From an uncultured Peptostreptococcus sp. (GTDB lineage: Bacteria; Bacillota; Clostridia; Peptostreptococcales; Peptostreptococcaceae), in the NCBI GenBank assembly GCA_900759325.1, contig CAAEUW010000040.1, positions 4,392-68,391 of the forward strand: DNA of 64,000 nucleotides. The letters run 5' to 3'. This document shows, piece after piece, positions 24,369 through 33,187 of this stretch (positions are counted from its first letter, which is position 1; each line of letters opens with the position of its first letter). The notes beneath the pieces were generated by a model. It did no database searches. It was not told where the DNA came from and saw nothing but the letters and a program-made list of their open reading frames with translations. Both the position numbers and the translations under genes were made by a program.

Positions 24369-25394
24369 CTATCTCTGTTTGGACAGCCTACTTATCAATT
24401 CCTTAGCACATTCCTCATCTGTTATTAGGTTTAGATTTTTATTCATCTTGTACAAGGCTAGGAATGCATCTACCTTGTCTTTACCTGTAAATACCAGGCT
24501 GGCATCCTTGGAATTTTTGTACATATCGATATCTATACCCACCGTCTTTAGCTTCATAGCTATCTGGCCATCCTTATCGAAGTAGTAACCAAAGGCCTCT
24601 CCTACTGCTTTTTTTTCCTTTAGTAGGTCTACCTCTGCTTCAGACATTCCCCTTCTCAGGGCCATGACATCCGCCCTTCCTATACTGAAGAATATCTTGT
24701 CTGCCTTCTTTAGATCGTCCAGGGTACGCTTGATATCTGGTACCGACATCAGGGCCTCTCTGGCACTACCATCTAAGTTGTCTGGTATGTAGAGGAACTC
24801 GACCTGTGAACCGAGTCTCTTTGCCATAGTTGCTGCTATACTATTGGCCTGCAGCTCAATTTCTGCACCAACACTTCCTCTTGTAGGCAGGATCTTGACT
24901 CCTTCGTAGTCTTGGTCAGTGTCTATATTCTCCGCCAGCTCCTTCATAGTAGATCCACCTGCTATAGCAATGATGTCATATTCATTAATTCTTTTTAAGA
25001 GATAATCAGCTGCTGCTTTAGCAACCGACTTGAGATTGTCATCTCCAGTTCTTTTGGCTATCACCACATCCTTTATTTCAAGCAATTCCCTCAACTTATC
25101 TTCCATATCACTAATGCCCATTATATCGCCCATTACAGCCTCTAGATTTTCTAAGAGGTCCTGTCCCTGACTCGTAATGGTCATACCCGAGACATCTATG
25201 TTGATAAATTTCTGGTCCTTTAAGAAGTCGATCTCCGTTCTAGTGGTTCTTTCACTTAGATTCAAGACCGAAGAAAGCATCCTCCTGCCAATCGGCTGAC
25301 TGATATTTATCTGCCTTAGTATGGCGTATCTCTTTTCCATCAAGTCAATAGCCTGAGGAATGATTTTCTTCTGAACTTCTATTAAATTTTTCAT
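24369..25394 (-). CDS. cggR: Central glycolytic genes regulator CggR (SorC/DeoR family)
   Basis: 341 residues. Represses the gap operon and is released by fructose 1,6-bisphosphate. An N-terminal helix-turn-helix (about 25-65, R-R-M-L-S-S-V-L-N-L-S-E-R-T-T-R) precedes the SorC-type sugar-binding domain (G-G-S-T-M-K-E-L and P-T-R-G-S-V-G blocks). Start is ATG 25394, seven bases after GGAGG; the longer frame would run into the operator. It lies first in the operon, and its promoter carries GGGAC repeats like known CggR operators, so it is autoregulated. Confidence 0.95.
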   Translation of the reverse strand: MKNLIEVQKKIIPQAIDLMEKRYAILRQINISQPIGRRMLSSVLNLSERTTRTEIDFLKDQKFINIDVSGMTITSQGQDLLENLEAVMGDIMGISDMEDKLRELLEIKDVVIAKRTGDDNLKSVAKAAADYLLKRINEYDIIAIAGGSTMKELAENIDTDQDYEGVKILPTRGSVGAEIELQANSIAATMAKRLGSQVEFLYIPDNLDGSAREALMSVPDIKRTLDDLKKADKIFFSIGRADVMALRRGMSEAEVDLLKEKKAVGEAFGYYFDKDGQIAMKLKTVGIDIDMYKNSKDASLVFTGKDKVDAFLALYKMNKNLNLITDEECAKELISRLSKQR

Positions 25395-25424
25395 AAACCT
25401 TCCTCCAATTATCCGGCTATTTGT

Positions 25425-25486
25425 GTCCCAGATGTATCTTATCCGTCCCACAATTTCATTATAAGCTAGTGGGACAAATTTTGCAA
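25425..25486 (-). promoter_or_regulatory. cggR-gapA promoter with CggR-like operator
   Basis: Minus strand TTGCAA (25486-25481), 17-base spacer, TATAAT (25463-25458). Three copies of the same half-site surround it: GTCCCAC in the spacer (25475-25469), GTGGGAC at 25451-25445 (perfect inverted repeat with the first) and TGGGAC again at 25430-25425, as a direct repeat 20 bases on. Direct GGGAC repeats about two helical turns apart are what the Bacillus CggR operator shows, so CggR control is well supported. Confidence 0.85.
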
Positions 25487-25575
25487 GGCTTTTTTAAAAA
25501 TATTTTTAAATTATTTTTTATCTTTTTGACTCACCTTGTTAAATCCCACTTATTTCAATGTTTATTCAACTTCTT

Positions 25576-25611
25576 GAAAAAATAAAAAACAGGGGACATT
25601 TTTGGTCCCCT
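25576..25611 (-). terminator. Terminator of the HAD phosphatase gene
   Basis: AGGGGAC/GTCCCCT stem (25611-25605 with 25597-25591), seven-base loop, then TGTTTTTTATTTTTTC on the minus strand. Confidence 0.85.
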
Positions 25612-25669
25612 ATTATAACTTATTAATTTTTTACAGGATCTTGGCCATAACTTGTCCCAGTCCTATTAT

Positions 25670-26464
25670 CTATATAAGACCAAAGTGCCTTAGGGCATAT
25701 TCTATACCGTCATCATCTATGTCCTTGGTAACGAAGTCGGCTCTTTCCTTTACCGGTGGATTTGCATTTCCCATGGCAACACCTATACCTACATATTCTA
25801 GCATGGATATGTCGTTGCCCCCGTCTCCAAAGGCCATACAATCATTTTTTGATATTCCTAGGTGATTTAGTAGGGCCTCTATACCCTTGTCCTTGCCACC
25901 GTCGGCTATAACTATATCTGCAAATTCTGGACACCATCTCATAGCCTTACAATTTGGCATATGAGCCAAAAATTCATCCTCATCCTTTTCATCTATATAG
26001 GCCAGAAGCTGGTAGGTCTTATGGCTATATATCCTAGATAGGTCCTCTACATGTGTATCGTAGCCTGTTCCACCAATCTTCTCTCTAAAGGCTAATACCC
26101 TATCATTTATAATATTTATATACATATGACCTTCTTCAACAAATTCACACGATATCTTATTTTCTTCTATATAAGGAATAAGTGGCTCTAGACTCTCCAA
26201 TGGTATGGCAACATCTCTTAGGACCTGGCCCTCAAATATACAATACTGGCCATTTAACATTACATAACCATCAAATTTAAAGTCCAACATATCCTCTATA
26301 GAACCCAACCAGGCTGGTGACCTACCAGTTGCCAAGAAGAGCTTAATCCCCTTCCTCCTCAATTCCTCTAGAGCTCTCCTAGCAGAATCAGGCACCCTGT
26401 GAGTCTTCATACTCAGTAGTGTACCATCGATATCAAAAAAAATTGCCTTTACCATAATCTTCAT
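25670..26464 (-). CDS. Cof-type HAD-superfamily sugar-phosphate phosphatase
   Basis: 264 residues, within the family range. Haloacid dehalogenase fold: motif I F-F-D-I-D-G-T-L-L at the N-terminus, motif II L-A-T-G-R-S, a type IIB cap in the middle and motif IV F-G-D-G-G-N-D-I-S-M-L with V-A-M-G-N-A near the end. These enzymes are cytosolic Mg-dependent phosphatases of sugar phosphates, FMN or similar; the substrate cannot be read from the sequence. Two starts are possible, ATG 26464 (taken) and ATG 26455; neither has a strong ribosome site. Monocistronic with its own terminator. Confidence 0.92.
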   Translation of the reverse strand: MKIMVKAIFFDIDGTLLSMKTHRVPDSARRALEELRRKGIKLFLATGRSPAWLGSIEDMLDFKFDGYVMLNGQYCIFEGQVLRDVAIPLESLEPLIPYIEENKISCEFVEEGHMYINIINDRVLAFREKIGGTGYDTHVEDLSRIYSHKTYQLLAYIDEKDEDEFLAHMPNCKAMRWCPEFADIVIADGGKDKGIEALLNHLGISKNDCMAFGDGGNDISMLEYVGIGVAMGNANPPVKERADFVTKDIDDDGIEYALRHFGLI

Positions 26465-26699
26465 ACCGCCTTTACTATAACATTATATTTCTATCTTTTT
26501 ACATCTACTTTCTTGTTTTTACTTTTTACTTTTTGTTTCTTTTCTTTACACTCTCTTATTTTTATTCCGCTATTAGATTTTCACCTCTATTCAAGCCTCT
26601 GGATAAGTTACTTATTCAGCCTTTAGCTAAGTGTATTTATACATATATCTCACCCTATTGTAGCATATAAATTAACTTTTAAAAAATATTTTTAAAATT

Positions 26700-26752
26700 G
26701 TTGACTAAGCAACTAATATTTAGTAAAATATGTAATTGGTTGACTAAGCAAC
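26700..26752 (+). promoter_or_regulatory. marR-MATE promoter with two identical operators
   Basis: TTGACT (26701-26706), 17-base spacer, TAAAAT (26724-26729). The palindrome GTTGACTAAGCAAC occurs twice, at 26700-26713 (over the -35) and 26739-26752 (after the -10), each followed by TAAT: an 18-base direct repeat 39 bases apart. This is the layout of a self-repressing MarR operator. The remaining part of the 365-base gap (26465-26699) is T-rich with no gene or other clear signal. Confidence 0.85.
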
Positions 26753-26829
26753 TAATTCCACAATATATCTTTAGACCATTCAAATGATATATTGCTTAAA
26801 ATACAAGAGATAGTCAGGAGATAATAGCT

Positions 26830-27303
26830 ATGAAAAACAATCCAGGACGTATGATATCCATCCTCTACAGGAAGGGAAATATCTATAAAAACGACCACCT
26901 TAGACCTATAAATGTAACTGCCTCTGAGCAGCCCTTTTTAAATGCCCTATATGCCAAGAACGGATGCTCGCAAGACGACCTATCCAGTGCCCTTAATATA
27001 GACAAGGCATCTACGGCCAGGGTTATCCAATCTCTGCTTGTCAAGGGGCTAGTAGTCAAAACTAGCGACGAAAAAGATAGGAGGGTAAATAGGATCTACC
27101 TTACTGACAAGGCCATGGACATCAAGGAGAATCTTTTTTCAGTCCTACATAACTGGGAAAGTACCCTGACAGACGGCCTTACAGATGATGAAAAGGACCT
27201 CCTATATTCCTTCCTATTCAAGATGGTTGAGAATACGGAAAAATATTTTAATAAAAATAGCAAGGAAAAAATTAAGAAAGGAAAGGTGACTAACAATGAC
27301 TGA
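26830..27303 (+). CDS. MarR-family transcriptional regulator
   Basis: 157 residues. Winged helix-turn-helix with MarR signature: C-S-Q-D-D-L-S-S-A-L-N-I-D-K-A-S-T-A-R-V recognition helix and the D-E-K-D-R-R-V wing. Likely represses itself and the MATE pump that overlaps its end by eight bases and is released by a toxic ligand. AGGAG nine bases before ATG. It stands with the MATE gene as the only complete plus-strand genes in the window. Confidence 0.92.
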   Translation: MKNNPGRMISILYRKGNIYKNDHLRPINVTASEQPFLNALYAKNGCSQDDLSSALNIDKASTARVIQSLLVKGLVVKTSDEKDRRVNRIYLTDKAMDIKENLFSVLHNWESTLTDGLTDDEKDLLYSFLFKMVENTEKYFNKNSKEKIKKGKVTNND

Positions 27304-28666
27304 TAAAAATCAGACACTAGATAATAACATTCTCGGATATGAGAGCATTCTAAAATTATTATATAAGTTCTCTCTACCTGCCATTATTGGTATGCTCGTC
27401 AGTGCCATGTACAACGTGGTAGACAGGATCTTTATCGGTAATAGCCCTGACCTAGGAGCCAATGGTCTGGCAGCCCTTACCATATGCTTCCCAGCCATGA
27501 TCATCATGATGTCAACTGGTATCCTCTTTGGTCAAGGTGGTGCCACCCTATTTTCAATAAACTTAGGTAAGAAAAACTATGAAAAGTCTGATAGAGTCTT
27601 GGGTAATGCAACTGCCCTATTAATTATATTCGGTCTACTGATTACAATCTTTGGCCAGGTCTTTCTTAATAAGCTCCTAATTTGGTTTGGAGCTAGTCCA
27701 GCTATACTGCCACATGCCAAGGAATATATGAGGATTATCCTGATAGGTACAGTATTTCAGGTAGTCAGCATGGGTATGAATAACTTTCTAAGAGCTGATG
27801 GTAAGCCTAAGATGTCCATGATTACCATGCTGGTTGGTGCTGGCCTAAATGTAATACTTGACCCAATCTTTATCTACGCCTTTAGGATGGGTATGAGTGG
27901 GGCAGCCATTGCAACTATAATATCCCAATTTGTGTCGATGGTTTGGAGTATCCACCACTTCCTAAAAAGAGATGCCCTACACAGGATCCAGCTTAGGTAC
28001 ATGAGGCTAGATAGGGACTTGGCACTTGAAATCACAAGCTTGGGTATGCCAGGCTTTTTGATCCAGCTATTTAGTAGTATCCTAAACTTGATTCTGAACA
28101 ATGCCCTTGTCATCTATGGCGGCGACATAGCAGTGTCTGGTATGGGTATAGTCACAAGTATAGCAACCCTATTAGTCCTACCAGTCATAGGCCTAAACCA
28201 GGGTCTCCAGCCTATTGTTAGCTTTAACTATGGTGCCAAAAACTATGAAAGAGTCAACAAGGCTGCTAGACTAGCCATTATTATTGCCACTTGCATGACC
28301 AGCTTTGGCTTTATCCTGATTAGGACCATACCAGTCTTGATGGTATCAATGTTTAACCAGGACAAGGACCTTGTAGAATTCACTGTGCATGCTCTTCAGA
28401 CCTGGCTGATGATCCTTCCTTTCCTGGGCTTCCAGATTATAGGATCAAACTTCTTCCAGGCTATAGGACGACCAAAGAGAGCCATGTTCTTAACTCTACT
28501 TAGACAGGTCCTGATACTTATACCGTCCATACTAATCCTTTCTAGGTTATTTGGTCTAAATGGTATCCTATATGCAGCCCCAATTGCCGACCTGGCTGCT
28601 ACTATAGTTACCGGAATCCTATTTTTCACCTTTACAAATAGGATGGTAAATCAGGCAAAAAAATAG
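27296..28666 (+). CDS. MATE-family multidrug/cation efflux transporter
   Basis: 456 residues with about 12 membrane segments in two similar halves. Family marks: P-A-I-I-G-M-L-V-S-A-M-Y-N-V-V-D near the start, the conserved N-F-L-R-A-D-G and G-L-N-Q-G-L-Q-P-I-V-S-F-N-Y-G-A blocks that begin the two halves' core loops. Pumps of this family use Na+ or H+ to export cationic drugs and dyes. Its start lies inside the marR end, so it is translationally coupled and controlled by that regulator. Confidence 0.93.
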   Translation: MTDKNQTLDNNILGYESILKLLYKFSLPAIIGMLVSAMYNVVDRIFIGNSPDLGANGLAALTICFPAMIIMMSTGILFGQGGATLFSINLGKKNYEKSDRVLGNATALLIIFGLLITIFGQVFLNKLLIWFGASPAILPHAKEYMRIILIGTVFQVVSMGMNNFLRADGKPKMSMITMLVGAGLNVILDPIFIYAFRMGMSGAAIATIISQFVSMVWSIHHFLKRDALHRIQLRYMRLDRDLALEITSLGMPGFLIQLFSSILNLILNNALVIYGGDIAVSGMGIVTSIATLLVLPVIGLNQGLQPIVSFNYGAKNYERVNKAARLAIIIATCMTSFGFILIRTIPVLMVSMFNQDKDLVEFTVHALQTWLMILPFLGFQIIGSNFFQAIGRPKRAMFLTLLRQVLILIPSILILSRLFGLNGILYAAPIADLAATIVTGILFFTFTNRMVNQAKK

Positions 28667-28681
28667 TCTTAAGCTATATCC

Positions 28682-28714
28682 CCCTCCTAGTTATCCTCTA
28701 GGAGGGTTTTTTAT
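28682..28714 (+). terminator. Terminator of marR-MATE
   Basis: CCCTCCTAG (28682-28690) pairs with CTAGGAGGG (28698-28706); seven-base loop; then TTTTTTATT. Confidence 0.9.
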
Positions 28715-28762
28715 TAGCTCAAGACTATATCATCCACAAAAAGTGTCATCTCATTGTCTTAT

Positions 28763-31132
28763 TTATTTTTCGCCACCATTGTTGGCAGACCTCTTGAAGC
28801 TGACTATAGCCTTAAATAGGTCTCCATCCAAGTCAATATTAAGGTCTCCACCCTGGACCTGGGCATAGCTCTTTGCTATAGATAGTCCTAGGCCTGAGCC
28901 CTCCGTATTCCTGGACTTGTCTCCTCGCCTGAACCTCTCAGTAATCTCTTCCCTGTCATAGTCTATTTCACTAGCAGAAATATTTTTAAAGGCCAGGGAC
29001 ACTACTTCAGGGTCCTCCTCTAGCTCTATATATACTCTAGAACCCTCAAGTGCATACTTCACCATATTAACTAGAAGATTTTCGAATATCCTGTAGGTCT
29101 TTTCACCATCTAAGTAAAGCATAATCTTTTTTTCTGGCAGCCTGGTCCTCAAAACTAGCTTGCTTTCATTAAACCTGTCCTCTACCTCCCAGATACACTG
29201 CTTGATTAACTCGACTACATCTATATAGTTGATATCCAGGGTAATACTGCCTGACTGGGCCTTTGATATTTCAAACATATCCTCTATAAGGACCTTTAAC
29301 CTCTCAGACTTTCTGGATATGGTCTCTACATATTCTCTTGACCTTTCTGATAGGTCCTCCTCGTTCTTTAGTAGGTCTGAATAGGATATTATAGAGGTCA
29401 AAGGTGTCTTGAGGTCGTGTGAAACGTTCGAAATCAGTTCACTCTTTAGCTTCTGACTCTTTATTTCATCCTCTACACTCTTCTTGTAGGCCTCCTGTAT
29501 ACTTACAAGCTGTCTCTTGAGTTCTTCGTATATACCTACATTTTGACTCATAATATCTATATCAAGATTACCATTGGCTATATTCTCCGTTAGGCTAAAT
29601 AGGCTATTGTAGTCATCTTCACTCTCTCTTATCTCCCTGACTACCACCTTTTCAAATATGATAACCACCAGGTAGTAGACTGCTATGATAGCAAGCCAGA
29701 TCAGGTAGCTGTCCACAAATCCACTAAGGATTAAGAATACAGACCCAATGCTGATAATTACTATACCTAGTATGCAGAGCCTGTTGTACCTCCTGCTAAA
29801 GTCTACATTCATAAACCTCCTTATACCAGAGCTAATAGATCTGTAAATAAGTATGAATAGACTTATGATAAGACTCTTCTTGGCTAAGTACTTTCTGATT
29901 CCTGTTGCCAGTACCATCCTGACCCAGACCGCAAATATAAATGTTATCAGAAATACAAGGAACCAGTAGGCTATATTTATACCATTTACCACTTGCTTGG
30001 ATAACCAAATAGGTACGTTATTGGCCATGACCTCCTTGAGGATATTTCCATTTATGGTCTCTCTGACTATCTTTACTGGTACGTCATTCCTCAATAGGGA
30101 ATAATCCAGCTCAATAATAATTCCTACCAATATTTCAAAAGGCAACTTGAAGATATTCTTCATACCATAAAATCCTGTCAAGAGCTCCTTAGGCAGGATA
30201 AGGGTAATTATGAAGATTGATACAATTAAAAAGCTGGCTATCTTATCTATCATAGTGAACTTACTTCTCTCTAGCTTGTTTACATACTTGCTAATGGTAT
30301 CACTGCTAGTATAGAAATTATTATTTAGGACCCTTGGAATTGCGTAGATATAGACCCTATTCTTTATTTGGTTAGTACTATAGCCAAAAAAGTTACTCGG
30401 AAGATTTCCATCAAAGCTGTATTCCACCTTCATCTTCCTCTCTGACTCATGCTCCAACATAAAGTCATTTATTTTTTGCCTGTTGAATCCACTTGTATAT
30501 ATTAGCTTGTACCTGCCATCTTTGTCGTATTCTAAGATGATGCAATTTCTGAAGTTTTTATTTATATTCTTATCTGAAGACCTATAGGCCTCTACTATAC
30601 TTGCATAATTCTCGTCACTTGACTTGGCTTCCATATACTTCTTGATATTGTTCACCGACTCCTTAAAGTCATAGTTAGAAAAGGCATAGCCAGTCTCTGT
30701 ATTTATGCAGGAAAACTTTATATTCCCTTCCGACCCCTTGATCATAGGTCCCAGGTCCGTATTTGCTACCTGGTTGAACTCATTTTTAACAGAGTTTGCA
30801 TCTAGGGTACCTGAATAGTACTCTATGTTGGCACTCTTAATTATCGAGTTTATGGTATCCTCACTCAAAAAAATATCTGCAGGTGACAGTTCCTTGTTCT
30901 TTTCAGCCTGATAGCTCTTATAGTAGAGATAATAGTTAGAATTGAAGATATCGGATGCATACTCCTCTGTCTCAAAGGGATCGTTCTTTATTTCGGATAT
31001 CTTTGTCTCTACATAGTGGTACCTTCTAATCATGTTGAAGGCCAAGATCAACATGAAAAGTATAACCCCAAGGGTAAATATATGCTTTTTTTGAATTTCG
31101 TTAATCTTAAATCTTGTCAATTTTGTATCCAA
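28763..31132 (-). CDS. Membrane sensor histidine kinase
   Basis: 789 residues. TM helix at about 17-36, a long extracytoplasmic region (about 37-290), then several further TM helices between 290 and 500, unusual for a simple two-TM sensor. After a HAMP-like linker comes the dimerisation domain with the phospho-His in V-S-H-D-L-K-T-P-L-T-S, then an ATPase domain with the G-S-G-L-G-L-S-I-A-K block. Partner is the response regulator whose end it overlaps by 26 bases. Start is uncertain: the frame opens with TTG 31132 directly after GGGGAG; a second TTG four codons on is the alternative. A stop codon just upstream rules out a longer protein. The signal is unknown. Confidence 0.9.
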   Translation of the reverse strand: MDTKLTRFKINEIQKKHIFTLGVILFMLILAFNMIRRYHYVETKISEIKNDPFETEEYASDIFNSNYYLYYKSYQAEKNKELSPADIFLSEDTINSIIKSANIEYYSGTLDANSVKNEFNQVANTDLGPMIKGSEGNIKFSCINTETGYAFSNYDFKESVNNIKKYMEAKSSDENYASIVEAYRSSDKNINKNFRNCIILEYDKDGRYKLIYTSGFNRQKINDFMLEHESERKMKVEYSFDGNLPSNFFGYSTNQIKNRVYIYAIPRVLNNNFYTSSDTISKYVNKLERSKFTMIDKIASFLIVSIFIITLILPKELLTGFYGMKNIFKLPFEILVGIIIELDYSLLRNDVPVKIVRETINGNILKEVMANNVPIWLSKQVVNGINIAYWFLVFLITFIFAVWVRMVLATGIRKYLAKKSLIISLFILIYRSISSGIRRFMNVDFSRRYNRLCILGIVIISIGSVFLILSGFVDSYLIWLAIIAVYYLVVIIFEKVVVREIRESEDDYNSLFSLTENIANGNLDIDIMSQNVGIYEELKRQLVSIQEAYKKSVEDEIKSQKLKSELISNVSHDLKTPLTSIISYSDLLKNEEDLSERSREYVETISRKSERLKVLIEDMFEISKAQSGSITLDINYIDVVELIKQCIWEVEDRFNESKLVLRTRLPEKKIMLYLDGEKTYRIFENLLVNMVKYALEGSRVYIELEEDPEVVSLAFKNISASEIDYDREEITERFRRGDKSRNTEGSGLGLSIAKSYAQVQGGDLNIDLDGDLFKAIVSFKRSANNGGEK

Positions 31133-31820
31133 CTCCCCATACTACCTTCAAATACTTAGGTTTTTTAGAGTCAAGCTCTATCTTCTCCCTAATATTTCTT
31201 ATATGAACCATTACAGTATCGGTATTAATAGCATTTTCATTCCATACCTTCTCATAAATTTCCTCTGAAGAAAAGACCCTGCCTGGATTTTTCATAAGAA
31301 GGTTTAGTATCTTAAATTCGATCGGTGTAATCTTGACAGGCTTGTCATCTACACTCACTGTCCTCTTATTCTCATTAAGCTCTAGGCCACCTATAATATA
31401 AAGGCCTTCATCTTCCTTTTCACCAGCATCATCGTCACTGATATTCATATACTTGGTATATCTTCTTAGCTGGGAATTGACCCTGGCCAAAAGCTCAAGC
31501 GGCTTAAAGGGCTTGTTCACATAGTCGTCTGCTCCTATATTTAGGCCCATTATTTGGTCTACCTCTTCAGACTTGGCAGATAGGATAATTACTGGGAAGT
31601 TGTGCTTTTCCCTCAGCTTCATTATCATAGTTGCCCCGTCCATTTTAGGCATCATCATATCTATAATAGCCAGGTGGATATCTTCCTTGTCTACTATTTT
31701 CATACCCTCTAGGCCATTGTTTGCCTTAAAAACCTTATAACCCTGGTTTAATAGGTATATTTCGACGACATCGGCTATCTCCTTTTCGTCATCTACAACT
31801 AATATATTATATGATTTCAT
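31107..31820 (-). CDS. OmpR/PhoB-type response regulator
   Basis: 237 residues. Receiver domain with the acidic pair V-V-D-D-E, phospho-acceptor Asp54 in L-A-I-I-D-M-M-M-P and the conserved Lys in I-L-S-A-K; then a winged-helix DNA-binding domain ending in V-W-G-V-G-Y-K. ATG 31820 follows AGAGGTG; a GTG two codons upstream is less likely. Coupled to the histidine kinase, and 26 bases after thiN, so possibly read from the rsgA-rpe-thiN operon. Confidence 0.93.
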   Translation of the reverse strand: MKSYNILVVDDEKEIADVVEIYLLNQGYKVFKANNGLEGMKIVDKEDIHLAIIDMMMPKMDGATMIMKLREKHNFPVIILSAKSEEVDQIMGLNIGADDYVNKPFKPLELLARVNSQLRRYTKYMNISDDDAGEKEDEGLYIIGGLELNENKRTVSVDDKPVKITPIEFKILNLLMKNPGRVFSSEEIYEKVWNENAINTDTVMVHIRNIREKIELDSKKPKYLKVVWGVGYKIDKI

Positions 31821-31846
31821 AGGCACCTCTTTTCCATATAATTTTA

Positions 31847-32530
31847 TTACTTATTTTTGATATTTTTTATAACCAGTATACAGCCGTCCCTTACATTTAT
31901 GTAGGCATCTTCAGCCAACATCACATTGGAAATACCCCTTGTTACCGAGTATTTAAGGTCTAGCTCCTCAACGCTGTATTCCATATTGGCAAGGGTAATT
32001 CCTCTGGCATCACCCTTTACAGGTATGATAGATACAATATCTCCTATACTACCCTTCAAGTTCATTTCTTCATTTCTTAGGATGTATATTTCTTCCCTTT
32101 CAGATATGATCCTAGGATACATACCCCTATCCAATATATAGTATAGGAGCTGAATATTAGCTAGCTCGTGGTCAATACGTCCCCCAAGGGCTGCATATAT
32201 ATCTATGCCCAGAAGACCCTCCTCCTCGACCATCCATACTGCCAGTTCAGCATCTGTCTCATCCTTCTTAGTAGGAAATTTCTTAAAGACAACATCTGAG
32301 GCCTCATAGTAGCTTCTGATATCATCGTCAATTGAGTCCAGGTCGCCCAATATATAGTTGGGCATTATTCCCAGCCTGTATAGGTGGTTTGCACCACCAT
32401 CTACAGCTATTATTAATTCATATGTATTGTAATCCATGACCTCTCTAATATAGTCATAGTCTTCCAGCTGGCCATTTAGGACCAGGCAGGCAGTCTTGCC
32501 ATGAATTATATCGCTTATCAGTGTTCCCAT
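31847..32530 (-). CDS. thiN: Thiamine pyrophosphokinase
   Basis: 227 residues. Transfers pyrophosphate from ATP to thiamine. Seen: V-D-G-G-A-N-H-L near residue 43, P-N-Y-I-L-G-D-L-D-S-I, F-P-T-K-K-D-E-T-D-A-E and A-L-G-G-R-I-D-H, the family's active-site blocks. Its ATG directly follows the rpe stop; GGAG of the rpe end is its ribosome site. rsgA-rpe-thiN is a common Firmicute order. Confidence 0.94.
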   Translation of the reverse strand: MGTLISDIIHGKTACLVLNGQLEDYDYIREVMDYNTYELIIAVDGGANHLYRLGIMPNYILGDLDSIDDDIRSYYEASDVVFKKFPTKKDETDAELAVWMVEEEGLLGIDIYAALGGRIDHELANIQLLYYILDRGMYPRIISEREEIYILRNEEMNLKGSIGDIVSIIPVKGDARGITLANMEYSVEELDLKYSVTRGISNVMLAEDAYINVRDGCILVIKNIKNK

Positions 32531-33187
32531 TTATTCTCCATCTACCGCTCTTCTTAAATCCATTACGGCCTTGTCAATATCTTCCTTACCAAATATAGCT
32601 GAACCCGCTACTAGCACATCAGCACCTGCATCTACCAAAGCCTTGATATTCTCACTTGTAACGCCTCCATCTACCTCGATTTCCACGTCTAGTCCCTTGT
32701 CATCAATCATCTTTTTTAGTTCTTTTACCTTGTCCAGGACCTCGGGTATGAACTTCTGTCCACCAAAGCCAGGGTTAACTGACATCAATAGGACCATGTC
32801 TAGCTCTCCTAGGATATGTTTTATCATACAGACTGGTGTAGCTGGATTTAGGACAACTCCCGCCTTAATACCATATGACTTGATATTCTGTATAGTCCTA
32901 TGTAGGTGGGTGCAAGTTTCATAGTGGACCGTAATGATGTCACAGCCAGCTGCTGCCAAATCTGGCAAGAACTTGTCCGGATCTGATATCATTAGGTGGG
33001 CATCAAACACCATATTTAGGTCCTTTCTCAGACTCTTAATGATTGGAGCTCCAAATGTAATATTTGGTACAAAATGACCGTCCATTACATCTAGGTGTAG
33101 GTATTCACAACCTGCTGCCTCCACCCTCTTACATGATTCTAATAGTCTAGCAAAGTCTGCTGACAAAACTGATGGTGCTAATTTCAT
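32531..33187 (-). CDS. rpe: Ribulose-phosphate 3-epimerase
   Basis: 218 residues. Interconverts ribulose 5-phosphate and xylulose 5-phosphate in the pentose phosphate pathway. TIM barrel with M-K-L-A-P-S-V-L-S-A-D-F, H-L-D-V-M-D-G-H-F-V-P-N, M-S-V-N-P-G-F-G-G-Q and E-V-D-G-G-V blocks holding the metal and catalytic residues. ATG overlaps the rsgA stop (TAATG); AGGAGG lies in the rsgA end. Confidence 0.97.
   Translation of the reverse strand: MKLAPSVLSADFARLLESCKRVEAAGCEYLHLDVMDGHFVPNITFGAPIIKSLRKDLNMVFDAHLMISDPDKFLPDLAAAGCDIITVHYETCTHLHRTIQNIKSYGIKAGVVLNPATPVCMIKHILGELDMVLLMSVNPGFGGQKFIPEVLDKVKELKKMIDDKGLDVEIEVDGGVTSENIKALVDAGADVLVAGSAIFGKEDIDKAVMDLRRAVDGE

Noticed and set aside
26465..26699. 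Small gene in the gap before marR
   Set aside because: T-rich, full of stops in all frames with no ribosome site; only the promoter and operators at its end can be supported.
28680..28714. Bidirectional terminator also serving the histidine kinase
   Set aside because: The stem is strong, but on the minus strand it is not followed by a U-run.
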